NCBI GenBank assembly: GCA_004559845.1
Contig: SFWW01000004.1
Coordinates: 1-48,847, forward strand
DNA length: 48,847 bases
Direction: 5' to 3'
Source of the DNA: a bacterium
GTDB taxonomy: Bacteria; Bacteroidota; Bacteroidia; Bacteroidales; Muribaculaceae
The notes under the pieces: model-generated
The model's database searches: none
What the model saw: the letters and a program-made list of their open reading frames with translations, nothing else
Told to the model about the DNA's origin: nothing
Program-made: the position numbers and the translations under genes
Shown here: in pieces, positions 23,701-31,187 of the stretch
Layout: each line of letters begins with the position of its first letter
Numbering within the stretch: the stretch's first letter is position 1

Positions 23701-26221
23701 GAGATTCGGGAGCTGAAACGCCGATAAGGGCATGTGCCACATTTTTCTCATCAACGTAGTATGACTTTTCCGGAATCCACAGTGCTACATCGGTGCCGGG
23801 TGCCGCTTTGTCGGAAAGGCGATAGATAATGGCTTGGGCTTTATCCTTCATCTCCGGCTCATCTGCCACTTGCACTTCAATGGTGTAGATGCCCGAGGGT
23901 ACGTCGGAGAAATCCGCCTCCGGTTGGTGGATGGTAAACGAACTTGCTTTTACCACTTTTCCCGATGCGTCGGTAAGTGTGTAGGTGCACACCGATTGAC
24001 GGTCGGCATCGTCGGAGGAATGAAATTCCACAGGGAGTGTGGCTTTGGTGCTCACTTCGTGTGAAAAATCGGAAATGCTGAGGCTACGCATGCGTCCCAC
24101 CACAAAGGAGTGGCGGGCTTCGCGCGATTCCCCGGCTTCGGTGGTGATAGTGGCATTGAGTGCGTAGCTATACCAGTTCCAAATCTCTTTGGCGGATATT
24201 TCGGGAAATAAATCAGCCGGATAGGTGATGGCAAATCGTCCTTCGCTATCGGTGGTGACGGTGGTGTCGCACACATGGGTGCCATCGGAATTGGCATAGC
24301 GCCAATACCAACTCCATTGGTGCTTGGTGAGCGCAAGTTTCACCTCTGTGTTGGCAATGGGCATGCCACTATAGGTGGTGGCTACGCCGCTGATGTGGAT
24401 CGGTTGTTGGCTGACGAAATTGGTTTTGGCATCCGGAAATTCGATGGCGAAAGTGGGCGTTTTGTATTCGCTCACCGTCACCGATTTGCGGGCGAAATAG
24501 CCACTGCCGGTGCATTTGATACTCCAGTCGCCGTTCATTCTGTTGGTGGGAATGGCGAATTTCCCTTCCACACGACCAAAAGCATCCGACTGTAGTTCCA
24601 TCTTTTCCACCGTTTTGGCATTGGCATCAAGCAGATAGGCAGTGATGCTCACGCCCGATTCCACGGTGCGTGCAGTGCTTCCTCTGCGATAGAGCACGCC
24701 GGCAAAGCGTAGGGTTTCGCCCGGGCGGTAGATACCCAAATCGGTGAAAATCGCCATGTGGCTTACCGATTCGTCGGCGTGATCGCTGAATTGGCTCACC
24801 CTCACAGAGGGTCCATAGGTGTCGGAGCCTTTTTTCAGATTCACCCGGTCTTGGCTGATGTTGGGAGGCAGAGTGGCGATGCCATTGTGGTCGGTGATAC
24901 CGTCCATATATTTGCCCTTCACCGTCACTCCTTTTATGGGCGCGCCCGTAGTTCGGTCGATGGCAATCACTCGCGCGTCCTCTTTTTCGCAAGCCAAGGT
25001 GAAAGAAGTGATGTCGTACACGGTGATAATGTCGGAGGTGGTGACAGTGGAAACCACCGATTCACCTTGGGCATCAAAGGATACCGCACACACATATCTG
25101 CCATGTGGCAGGGGTGCAAATTTATGCACCTTGGTGAAATTCTGAAAGTGGGGCAAACTTTGCTCAATTTGCCCTTGGAGCGAAGCCACAAGTTGGCATT
25201 TATTGAGCCGGATGACATTCGATTTGCTTTTGGAAAACGAATTGAAGTAGCTGTCGGGCACCTTGTAGATGCTCACTTTGTAGTGGTTCACGTTAGTTGA
25301 TGTGCAAGTAATCGCCACACTGTCGCGAGAATTTAGCGAGGAGGCACACTTGAGTGTTGCTTTTTTTCTCTCAATATCGCTGATTCTGCTCTTCACCGAG
25401 TGGGTGTAGATACCGTTTGGAAAATGCTCGGCATAGTGGCAGAGCGCACGGTAGGATTCTGCGTTGGGGCTGAGCGATTTCAGCAAGCACCCGGCATGCT
25501 CGTTGGAGCTGTATTGCTCATAGAGTTTGATGTTTTCGGCATCGCTCAATCGATCGCCTTGGGCATAGAGGTAAGCCGGGATGTAGCCGTTTTCTTTCAA
25601 AAATCGGTCTTGCTCTTCACGCTCGCCGGTGCTAAGCGCAAACGATTGCTCCTTTTCAGAGAGTACAAAATCGTAGAGGGTGGGGCAGTAGAGGCTGCCC
25701 AAATCGTTGAATATTAGTATCTTGCTATAGTTTTCGATAGGGAAGCGTCGCAGTTGGTCGGCTGGTTTCAGTGCTTGGTTAAGCAATTCTTTAGCCTTCT
25801 CCTGAAAGTCTTGGTAGCTCCATTCGGTGTAGTCGGCAGGGCGCTCTCCCTTGGGAGTGTTGCGTCGATTGGCGTGTGCTGAGGCGTAGTCGGTGAGCAC
25901 GCGTGCTTCAAGGCAAAGCAAGAGCGCTTTCACATCGGTGCGTGTTTCCTTTTGGATAATCGATTCCATTTTGTTGATAATGGCGGGCAAATTGTCGGGC
26001 GAAATAATGGATTCGGCAATGCCATATCGCACCAGTGCATCAATCAGTAGAGACGCATCGTTGGTTTTCAGTGCTTTATTTAAATCGGCAGCTGCTTTTT
26101 CCGATGTTTTTTTCGGGAAGTCGAAATCGGGCGTTTGTACTTTGTTTTCTGCTTGCATGGAAATCGAGCAGCACAAAACAGCCGACACGATTGCAATGAT
26201 GGAAAGGATATGTTTTATCAT
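20756..26221 (-). CDS. Alpha-2-macroglobulin family protein without a thioester motif
   Basis: A 1821-residue exported protein. It begins with a signal peptide (about 1-25, probable cleavage after SMQA); the Cys pair there does not form a good lipobox. After an N-terminal helical region come MG-type beta domains, an MG2-like segment (AIFTDLGIYRPGETLRFAGVLYRRG), the central alpha-2-macroglobulin domain (WMPMLTSDVNGELAIEFEAPE, about 1130) and a helical toroid-like region near 1330-1600. Bacterial relatives (YfhM/YfaS) trap or block proteases at the cell envelope. The CxEQ thioester found in many members is absent at the expected place, where YSPNYHIATSLAHNLF stands instead, so covalent trapping is unlikely. 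No penicillin-binding protein 1C gene adjoins it. Confidence 0.9.
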   Translation of the reverse strand: MIKHILSIIAIVSAVLCCSISMQAENKVQTPDFDFPKKTSEKAAADLNKALKTNDASLLIDALVRYGIAESIISPDNLPAIINKMESIIQKETRTDVKALLLCLEARVLTDYASAHANRRNTPKGERPADYTEWSYQDFQEKAKELLNQALKPADQLRRFPIENYSKILIFNDLGSLYCPTLYDFVLSEKEQSFALSTGEREEQDRFLKENGYIPAYLYAQGDRLSDAENIKLYEQYSSNEHAGCLLKSLSPNAESYRALCHYAEHFPNGIYTHSVKSRISDIERKKATLKCASSLNSRDSVAITCTSTNVNHYKVSIYKVPDSYFNSFSKSKSNVIRLNKCQLVASLQGQIEQSLPHFQNFTKVHKFAPLPHGRYVCAVSFDAQGESVVSTVTTSDIITVYDITSFTLACEKEDARVIAIDRTTGAPIKGVTVKGKYMDGITDHNGIATLPPNISQDRVNLKKGSDTYGPSVRVSQFSDHADESVSHMAIFTDLGIYRPGETLRFAGVLYRRGSTARTVESGVSITAYLLDANAKTVEKMELQSDAFGRVEGKFAIPTNRMNGDWSIKCTGSGYFARKSVTVSEYKTPTFAIEFPDAKTNFVSQQPIHISGVATTYSGMPIANTEVKLALTKHQWSWYWRYANSDGTHVCDTTVTTDSEGRFAITYPADLFPEISAKEIWNWYSYALNATITTEAGESREARHSFVVGRMRSLSISDFSHEVSTKATLPVEFHSSDDADRQSVCTYTLTDASGKVVKASSFTIHQPEADFSDVPSGIYTIEVQVADEPEMKDKAQAIIYRLSDKAAPGTDVALWIPEKSYYVDEKNVAHALIGVSAPESHIYYVARSREKVLRHGWLHYGPGLHPFTFPIPDKVDEVLEIQFLNTYKDHHTTYSHKFNSIINEQRLTVKWNTFRNKLSPGEKEKWTMQFVDKNGKPVQSAMMLEVYDKAIESICSNQWSLSAPYVWAYRHNFNYGRFASLSTVSASFYEEAQGKPAEAIWPYFNFYEEDVFFNNIIAYGCMTTVLAAGGKVMRASAKAAGNEMTEMSTIEEEDAAEAIEEEPSALNEIKLREADVKTALWMPMLTSDVNGELAIEFEAPEFCTTWIAQAVAFTSNMVTNKVSKEFVTQKPIMVKSSLPRFVRTGDSVMLKANVMNVTDQATAFTAMVEIFNPRTNEVLHSQRFTGNLASKGTEVVAVNFLVPDTIPFVGFRVKAANEVFGDGEQVMLPVLSHIAPVIETRPFFVDAAQQQFEMQFPQFPLNSRVTLEYANNPVWYCITALPTIYSPNYHIATSLAHNLFAEVLAQGVAKSNPLIKTAIEQWRTNEHDSTLVSMLSKNADLKIGSLMDSPWVNEAERQSLRMEQLITLFDEKQMSEEHKKIVTALQKLQRADGGFPWYDYPGCESSLYTTETVLQLIGELHHLGFALEDSDISRMEKKALAFYDKEMLEWWNIQQKNSKRNYSGFSSYVYIRSLFPHVELPKQNKKMLSRALSAMKTDWKGLPLGEKAYYALALNRNGNHKEAARIVESLRQFALTKPELGMYWDNLQVGWRYFDKVAITSTILQAFHEVGASTEEINQIRKWILLMKQSNDWGSSSLAADAVCALLSTGSQWLEQSEKPSITIDGEQVAFSHIDEYVGYCRKTIQVKSGATLKIQREGASPAWGAIYCQYSTPAAAIEQSSITEMSIRKEYFVYADDGSLTPVNDHQFYVGDKVQVRMVMKVNKDLDFVTVSDERGACFEPKDQTSGYRAMDGIYYFMETKDALTNLFFSALPKGTHIVSYDTYVTTEGTFSAGIATAQCQYAPQISAHSAGAKITVAPR

Positions 26222-26280
26222 AAGATAGTGATTTTTTTAAATAAAGTGGGAAGGCTATGAATTATTGTGTATCTACTTGA

Positions 26281-26343
26281 TAAAAAAAACTAATTCTCTT
26301 AAAAAAGTCATTATGAGAAATGAGATGTTAGGAGAATTAGTTT
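26281..26343 (-). terminator. Terminator of the sigma/anti-sigma operon
   Basis: A perfect 12-bp inverted repeat (26287-26298 with 26332-26343), followed on the minus strand by eight T residues. It lies in the 172-bp gap between the anti-sigma-like gene and the macroglobulin gene. No other feature is clear in this gap. Confidence 0.75.
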
Positions 26344-26393
26344 GGAAAAAGTATGAGTGGAAGTTAGTTTATTTCATCATATAGGAGCTACGG

Positions 26394-26777
26394 TTATTTT
26401 GAATCAATGATGTCAATGCTCGGGCTGTTGCTTTCCACGCTGTCGTGGTAGTTGAGCATCGTGTCGGATTTGGGTGAGGCATCTTCAATGAGCTCAGTGC
26501 CTTCCACTTTGCCATTAGCGATGGCATTTTCGCCGGAGGTGCCATTGAGCACGTCGAACACTTGTATCATGCAGAAAATGCCGGCAAACATGGCTGCCAT
26601 ATACACATAGGGTCGGAATCTGACCCATAAATTAGGCTTTACCTTTTCTTCGCTTACGGAGAAATTCGGCAATTTTTCGGCGATATTATTTTGGAAATCG
26701 CTAAAGTAATTTTCAGGAGTTTTAAATCCCGGTTCTTTACCTAATTTGCTCAATATTTTCGATTCTTCTTCTTTCAT
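26394..26777 (-). CDS. Small membrane protein, probable anti-sigma factor
   Basis: A 127-residue protein with a charged cytoplasmic N-terminus (MKEEESKILSKLGKEPGFKTPENYFSDF), one membrane helix at about residues 53-70 and an acidic outer tail. The start motif FKTPENYF and the position directly after an ECF sigma gene match a Bacteroidales family usually left as hypothetical. It lacks a recognisable zinc-finger (ZAS) Cys/His motif. An anti-sigma or sensor role is inferred from topology and neighbourhood, not from a known domain. It starts 33 nt after the sigma gene stop and is followed by a strong terminator. Confidence 0.75.
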   Translation of the reverse strand: MKEEESKILSKLGKEPGFKTPENYFSDFQNNIAEKLPNFSVSEEKVKPNLWVRFRPYVYMAAMFAGIFCMIQVFDVLNGTSGENAIANGKVEGTELIEDASPKSDTMLNYHDSVESNSPSIDIIDSK

Positions 26778-26810
26778 TGCGTTTGTTTGACTTGTATTAA
26801 ATGGAAAGGT

Positions 26811-27371
26811 TTAATCCAATTCTGAAAAAAAACTCTCAATTTTTTTCACCGCGTGGTGATATGAGGCTTTAAGTGCGCCCACCGAGGTGCCCAAAATTTC
26901 GCTGATGTCTTCATATTTCATATCATCGTAGTAGCGCATGTTGAACACCAATCGCTGTTTGTCGGGCAGTGTGGCGATGGCTTTTTGGAGCTTGATTTGT
27001 GCTTGGTCGCCGTCGAAATATTTGTCGGCTTCCAAACTGTTGGTCAAGAATGTGGCATCATCGTCGAGCGAAATATTGTTTTGTGCTTTTTTCTTATTGA
27101 TAAAGGTGATGCTTTCGTTCACCGCAATTTTGTAGAGCCAGGTCGACAGTTTTGCATCGCCGCGAAAATTGTGAATGTTGGTCCATGCTTTGATGAAAGT
27201 GTTTTGCAACACATCGTTGGCATCATCGTGGTCGATGACCATGCGGCGAATTTGCCAGTAGAGCGGCTGAGTGTAGTGCTCCATTACTTTGGCAAAGGCG
27301 GCATTCACCGTGTCGGGGCTATGGAGTTGGGTAATGATTTGCTGTTCGTCGTATGTAGTTTTTTGCGCCAT
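26811..27371 (-). CDS. RNA polymerase ECF-type sigma factor
   Basis: A 186-residue sigma-70 family protein with region 2 (LYWQIRRMVIDHDDANDVLQ, then AWTNIHNFRGDAKLSTWLYK) and region 4 (LPDKQRLVFNMRYYDDMKYE, then a helix-turn-helix ending ALKASYHHAVKKIESFF); there is no region 1 or 3. It would direct polymerase to a small regulon. It shares a transcript with the probable anti-sigma gene downstream. Its own promoter is of the housekeeping type, overlapping closely with that of the divergent flavoprotein gene. Targets cannot be read here. Confidence 0.95.
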   Translation of the reverse strand: MAQKTTYDEQQIITQLHSPDTVNAAFAKVMEHYTQPLYWQIRRMVIDHDDANDVLQNTFIKAWTNIHNFRGDAKLSTWLYKIAVNESITFINKKKAQNNISLDDDATFLTNSLEADKYFDGDQAQIKLQKAIATLPDKQRLVFNMRYYDDMKYEDISEILGTSVGALKASYHHAVKKIESFFSELD

Positions 27372-27394
27372 ATTTGATTTTGAAATTCAAAGTA

Positions 27395-27425
27395 CAAAGA
27401 TAGCGAATTTATTTCATTTTGCCAA
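27395..27425 (-). promoter_or_regulatory. Promoter for the ECF sigma operon
   Basis: Minus strand -7 TATCTTTG (27395-27402) and -33 TTG (27423-27425), exactly 20 nt apart. Confidence 0.7.
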
Positions 27426-27426
27426 C

Positions 27427-27457
27427 TTGCTTGGTGTGTGATTTTTCCGTAACTTTG
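27427..27457 (+). promoter_or_regulatory. Promoter for the nitronate monooxygenase-like gene
   Basis: -33 TTG (27427-27429) and -7 TAACTTTG (27450-27457), 20 nt apart. Its -33 box is one base from that of the divergent sigma promoter, so simultaneous use may be limited. Confidence 0.7.
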
Positions 27458-27495
27458 TAAGATAGTAGATGATGAATATCAAATTTTTTTACAAT

Positions 27496-28440
27496 ATGAA
27501 AGCAAATCGTGTGACCGAACTTTTCGGAATTGAGTATCCGGTGATTGCCGGAGGTATGGTGTGGTGTAGTGGCTGGCGCTTGGCTGCTGCGGTGAGTAAT
27601 GCCGGCGGATTGGGCTTGCTGGGCGCCGGTAGTATGCATCCCGAAACCCTGATTGAGCATATCGACAAAATGAATGCTGCCACCACCAAGCCTTGGGGCA
27701 TAAATGTGCCGTTAATGTATCCTGAAATTGAAAAATTGATGGATATAATCATTGAAAAAGGCGTGAAAATCGTGTTCACTTCGGCAGGAAGCCCGAAGAA
27801 ATTTACGGCGCGCTTGCATGAAGCCGGCATTAAGGTGGCTCATGTGGTGTCGAGCAGCAAGTTTGCCAAAAAATGTGAGGAAGCCGGCGTGGATGCCGTG
27901 GTGGCTGAGGGCTTTGAGGCGGGCGGACACAACGGACGCGAGGAAACCACTACTATGGCGCTTATTCCGCAAGTGCGTGAAGCCATTTCCCTTCCTTTGA
28001 TTGCCGCCGGGGGCATTGGCTCGGGCAAGGCGATGCTGGCAGCCATGGCACTGGGTGCCGAGGGGGTGCAGATAGGCACTTTGTTTGCCGTTAGTGAGGA
28101 GAGTTCGGCAAGTGATGCTTTTAAGCAAATGTGTGTGAATCTCGGCGAAGACGGCACGATGCTTGCGCTGAAGAAGATTTCTCCCACCCGACTGATTAAA
28201 AACGAATTGTATGCCAAAATTGCCGAGGCGGAGAGCCGTGGTGCCGAAGCCGACGAATTGCGTGAATTGCTCGGCAAAGCCGCATCCAAGCGTGGCATCT
28301 TTGAAGGTGATTTAGAAAACGGCGAATTGGAAATCGGGCAAATCGTGAGTGCCATCAAAGAAGTGCAGCCCGTGTCCACTATCATGAAAAACCTCATCGA
28401 CGATTTCACCGCCACCCAATCCCGCATAGCTGCGCTATAA
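27496..28440 (+). CDS. Nitronate monooxygenase / FabK-like FMN oxidoreductase
   Basis: A 314-residue TIM-barrel flavoprotein. Hallmarks are IEYPVIAGGMVWCSG and VSNAGGLGLLGAGS near the N-terminus, the central EGFEAGGHNGR motif that contacts FMN with its conserved His, and the phosphate-binding IAAGGIGSGKAMLAAMALGAEGVQIGT. The family includes nitronate monooxygenases, which detoxify nitronates, and FabK enoyl-ACP reductases. The sequence alone does not decide; no fatty-acid genes adjoin it. In-frame ATGs at 27469 and 27472 lie almost at the predicted transcript start, so 27496 (MKANRVTELF) is preferred; the longer form stays possible. Confidence 0.88.
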   Translation: MKANRVTELFGIEYPVIAGGMVWCSGWRLAAAVSNAGGLGLLGAGSMHPETLIEHIDKMNAATTKPWGINVPLMYPEIEKLMDIIIEKGVKIVFTSAGSPKKFTARLHEAGIKVAHVVSSSKFAKKCEEAGVDAVVAEGFEAGGHNGREETTTMALIPQVREAISLPLIAAGGIGSGKAMLAAMALGAEGVQIGTLFAVSEESSASDAFKQMCVNLGEDGTMLALKKISPTRLIKNELYAKIAEAESRGAEADELRELLGKAASKRGIFEGDLENGELEIGQIVSAIKEVQPVSTIMKNLIDDFTATQSRIAAL

Positions 28441-28468
28441 GATAAGGAAAGGAATATCAAAAAATATG

Positions 28469-28500
28469 ATAGCCCTGCGCTTTAGGAGGCGCAGGGCTAT
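28469..28500. terminator. Bidirectional terminator between the flavoprotein gene and the lipoprotein operon
   Basis: A perfect 12-bp stem ATAGCCCTGCGC / GCGCAGGGCTAT with an 8-nt loop in the 82-bp gap between converging genes. It would end both the + strand flavoprotein message and the - strand TonB/lipoprotein message. Confidence 0.85.
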
Positions 28501-28522
28501 TATTGATGGGTGTGGCAAGGAA

Positions 28523-29350
28523 TTACTTGCTTTGTTCGTTAAACATAGTGCCCGTCACGTTGGCTGTGTATTTGTCGGTGGTGTAGGTGCCTTCCATGCG
28601 TGTACCTTGGCTGTGGATGGTGAATTCCACGTCTTTGAGTTCGGCATCAGCCACATTGCCTTTGCCGGATGTGGTGGATTTCACGCTTGGCGAAGAAATC
28701 ACGTAGCCATCGCGAGTGAGTTTCAAATCGAGCCCTTCAAACACCGCCACTTGTGTGGAGTTTCCTTTGTTGTTGCTGTCGGTGATGTAGTTGAGAATAA
28801 GCAAAGTGGCAGTCATTTTGCTCTTGTTGATGGTGAAGTCGTATTGCAGTTCAGAGGCATCGTATTCTTTTTCACCTTCAGCCGAGGGAGTGATGCGGGT
28901 GGTGTTGAACATAAACGGCAGGTTGGCAGTGCCATACACGGTTTTTTCGTTGTCCACAATGAAAGAAATGTAAGCCACACCATGCTGTAGGTCGATGATA
29001 CCCTTAAAATTGGAGATGGTGGAGCCTTGTGTGGTGATGCTTGGGCTTGAGAAGCGGTAAGCCGACATTTCTTGGTCAGCTGTTAAAGTCATTGTTCCGG
29101 TGGAGAAGCTGAGCGTTTTGTCTTTGCTGATAGTGGCGGTCACGTCGATATTCACGGTGCCTTGTGTGAGGTTGACGGTGAGGTAGTAGTTGTTGTTGAA
29201 AAACTCCGATACGTCGCCGGTGCCGTCGGTTACCACACGTTGGTACATTCCAATGGTGAATGAGGTTTCGTTGTCTTCATTGGTGTCCAAGCAGGAAGTG
29301 AATCCTGCGAGCATCACACTCATTAAGAGTAAGGAATAGATTTTTTTCAT
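28523..29350 (-). CDS. Lipoprotein of a three-member related set (third after the TonB receptor)
   Basis: A 275-residue exported lipoprotein with signal MKKIYSLLLMSVMLAGFTSC, Cys20 being the lipidation site, and acidic residues after it (LDTNEDNE), as in Bacteroidota surface-export signals. The body is beta-rich and seems to hold two similar halves, each ending with a segment of the kind ISNFKGIIDLQHGVAYISF...VYGTANL; the second half has KDVEFTIHSQGTRMEGTY. The same arrangement is seen in the next two genes. I do not recognise a characterised family. Last gene of the TonB receptor operon. Confidence 0.8.
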   Translation of the reverse strand: MKKIYSLLLMSVMLAGFTSCLDTNEDNETSFTIGMYQRVVTDGTGDVSEFFNNNYYLTVNLTQGTVNIDVTATISKDKTLSFSTGTMTLTADQEMSAYRFSSPSITTQGSTISNFKGIIDLQHGVAYISFIVDNEKTVYGTANLPFMFNTTRITPSAEGEKEYDASELQYDFTINKSKMTATLLILNYITDSNNKGNSTQVAVFEGLDLKLTRDGYVISSPSVKSTTSGKGNVADAELKDVEFTIHSQGTRMEGTYTTDKYTANVTGTMFNEQSK

Positions 29351-29397
29351 ATTGTGTTATTTTTTTTGTGATTACAGTATGAGATGTGTGCGAAATA

Positions 29398-30210
29398 TTA
29401 GTTGCTGACCGCCCCACTTGCGGTGAGCGAGAGGTTACCCACGAGTAATTGAGCTTCAAACACATCGTTTTCCATATCGAATTTGGCTTCCAAATCGGCG
29501 ATAGGATATTGTGTGGTGGTGGTAGCCTTGCCATTGAGCATGTAGGTGGTGGTGGTGGGCACACTTTCGGCATGGATCATGTAGCCCTCTTTGGTGACGG
29601 TCACTTTTGCTGGCGTTTTGCTCTTCACGGTGGTGAGTGTGCGTCGCTTGGCTTGGTCCATCAGGTCCATCACATTGATGGCTGCGGTGCCTTCTGCCAC
29701 ATTGATGTTGAATTGGTACATCGTGGCGTTGCTTTGCCAGGATTGCCCGTCGGTGTAGAGCACTGAAGTGGCGCATTGAGTGCTATAAATTTCCGGCGTG
29801 GTGCAAATCACTCGGTATTTGCCCTCGGCGGTGTAGTTGATGCGCATGGTGGCTTCGTTGAAATCGATGTGGCCCTTGAGGTTTTCGATTCCCGAGCCGC
29901 TTGCTTTGAAGGAGCACACGCCATTATGCTCAGTGGTTTGTATGCCGGAGAGTGTAACGGTGGATTCGTGTTCGCCATCCCATTTTGCTCGAATGGTGAG
30001 GTCGATGGTCATGTTGGTGCGATTGAGTTTGTAGTCGATTACACTTTCATTGAGCGGCATCACCGCATCTGCTTTGGTGTCCACAATGTGGTTGATTACC
30101 TTAATGGAACGCGTCACATTTTCCGGAATTTTTCCTCCTTCGTCGTCGCTGCAGCTCCACAATGTCATTGCCATAGCCAAAACCAGCAGCGTGCTAAAAC
30201 ATTTTTTCAT
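29398..30210 (-). CDS. Lipoprotein of a three-member related set (second)
   Basis: A 270-residue lipoprotein with signal MKKCFSTLLVLAMAMTLWSC; Cys20 is the probable lipid anchor and SDDEGG follows. The frame is open to 30309, but the signal peptide sets the start at 30210. Two beta-rich halves are visible, with IENLKGHIDFNEATMRINYT at the end of the first and IADLEAKFDMENDVFEAQLL at the end of the second, mirroring its neighbours. Function unknown. It is separated from the preceding lipoprotein gene by 132 bp containing a hairpin and a possible promoter, so it may be expressed at a different level. Confidence 0.8.
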   Translation of the reverse strand: MKKCFSTLLVLAMAMTLWSCSDDEGGKIPENVTRSIKVINHIVDTKADAVMPLNESVIDYKLNRTNMTIDLTIRAKWDGEHESTVTLSGIQTTEHNGVCSFKASGSGIENLKGHIDFNEATMRINYTAEGKYRVICTTPEIYSTQCATSVLYTDGQSWQSNATMYQFNINVAEGTAAINVMDLMDQAKRRTLTTVKSKTPAKVTVTKEGYMIHAESVPTTTTYMLNGKATTTTQYPIADLEAKFDMENDVFEAQLLVGNLSLTASGAVSN

Positions 30211-30342
30211 TTTCTGATTTTCTGTTTTGTTTTGAATATTCTGCAAAATTAATGCAATAAAATGGAAATGAGCAGGCATAACACACATTTTAGTATTATT
30301 CCTGCCCATTTTAATGTTTTTTATAAAAAATTGCTGCTCGGC
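30211..30342 (-). promoter_or_regulatory. Intra-operon region with hairpin and possible promoter
   Basis: An 11-bp interrupted stem (AAATGaGCAGG with CCTGCcCATTT, about 30265-30315) lies upstream, on the minus strand, of a TAATTTTG -7-like box (30244-30251). It may partly terminate the receptor message and restart transcription for the two downstream lipoprotein genes. No good -33 box is seen. Confidence 0.4.
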
Positions 30343-31152
30343 TTAGAGGTAGAGCGTACCTTTATCGGTGTAGTGCAAGCCATAGCAATCGAATTCGATG
30401 CTGAAGGTGCGGTTCACCAAGTCGACCGTGCCTTTCACATTGCTCATGGGGCGCGATTCCATTGGGGTTTCGGTGTTGCCTTCCTTATAGAAGGGAATCA
30501 CTTCGGCGCATTCAAAAGTGTAGCCGGTGGTGGTGCCCACTATGCTGCTGCCTTCTTCCTGCTTGAAATACACTGCCATTTCCTTCAGTGTGGGCATTCC
30601 TTCCACAAATTTCACATTGCAAATCCCCAAGCGCAGTGCATTTTTGTTGGTGGCGTTGGTGATGGAGAAAGTGTAGAATTTGGAATTGGTGTTGTAGTCT
30701 TTGGAGCAGTTGAAGGTGCCGGAGAGAATCACGTCGTACATATCGTTTACACGGAAGGTGATATTGTACACCTTGTTGTCGGCATCGATGCTACCTTTGA
30801 GCCCGGTCACTTTGTAGCTGCCTGCGTCGGTGGAAGTGGGGCTGAGCTCCAGCACATTGCCGCTTTTCTTGTAGGGAATGTCGGCGATAGAGAAATTCAC
30901 TTCCGGCATTTTTTCGGCAAATTTCACCTTGTTAAGGTTGAGTGTGAGAGTGGATGCACTTACGTTGACCACGGCAGAAGCATCAAAATCGTGGTCATAC
31001 ACCGAACGTCCTTGAATGATGGTTTTTGCCGTCATTTGCGGCAAGGCGATGGTTTCGGTGATGTCGGGTGTTTCGTTGTTGTCGTCGCCACCACAAGCGG
31101 TGAGGGTGGCAAAAAGAGCCATTGTGGCAAGGAAATAAATTGCTTTTTTCAT
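30343..31152 (-). CDS. Lipoprotein of a three-member related set (first, next to the TonB receptor)
   Basis: A 269-residue lipoprotein with signal MKKAIYFLATMALFATLTAC; Cys20 is the lipid site and GGDDNNE follows, fitting surface exposure in Bacteroidota. The two-half layout is clearest here: VTGLKGSIDADNKVYNITF...VILSGTF closes the first half and MSNVKGTVDLVNRTFSIEF...YTDKGTLYL the second. Each half seems to be a small beta-barrel or sandwich. It is 35 nt after the TonB receptor gene and surely co-transcribed. It could be a substrate-capturing partner of the receptor, but it is not SusD-like. Confidence 0.82.
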   Translation of the reverse strand: MKKAIYFLATMALFATLTACGGDDNNETPDITETIALPQMTAKTIIQGRSVYDHDFDASAVVNVSASTLTLNLNKVKFAEKMPEVNFSIADIPYKKSGNVLELSPTSTDAGSYKVTGLKGSIDADNKVYNITFRVNDMYDVILSGTFNCSKDYNTNSKFYTFSITNATNKNALRLGICNVKFVEGMPTLKEMAVYFKQEEGSSIVGTTTGYTFECAEVIPFYKEGNTETPMESRPMSNVKGTVDLVNRTFSIEFDCYGLHYTDKGTLYL

Positions 31153-31187
31153 TGAAGTAATTATTTTCGTTTAAAAATGAATAATCG

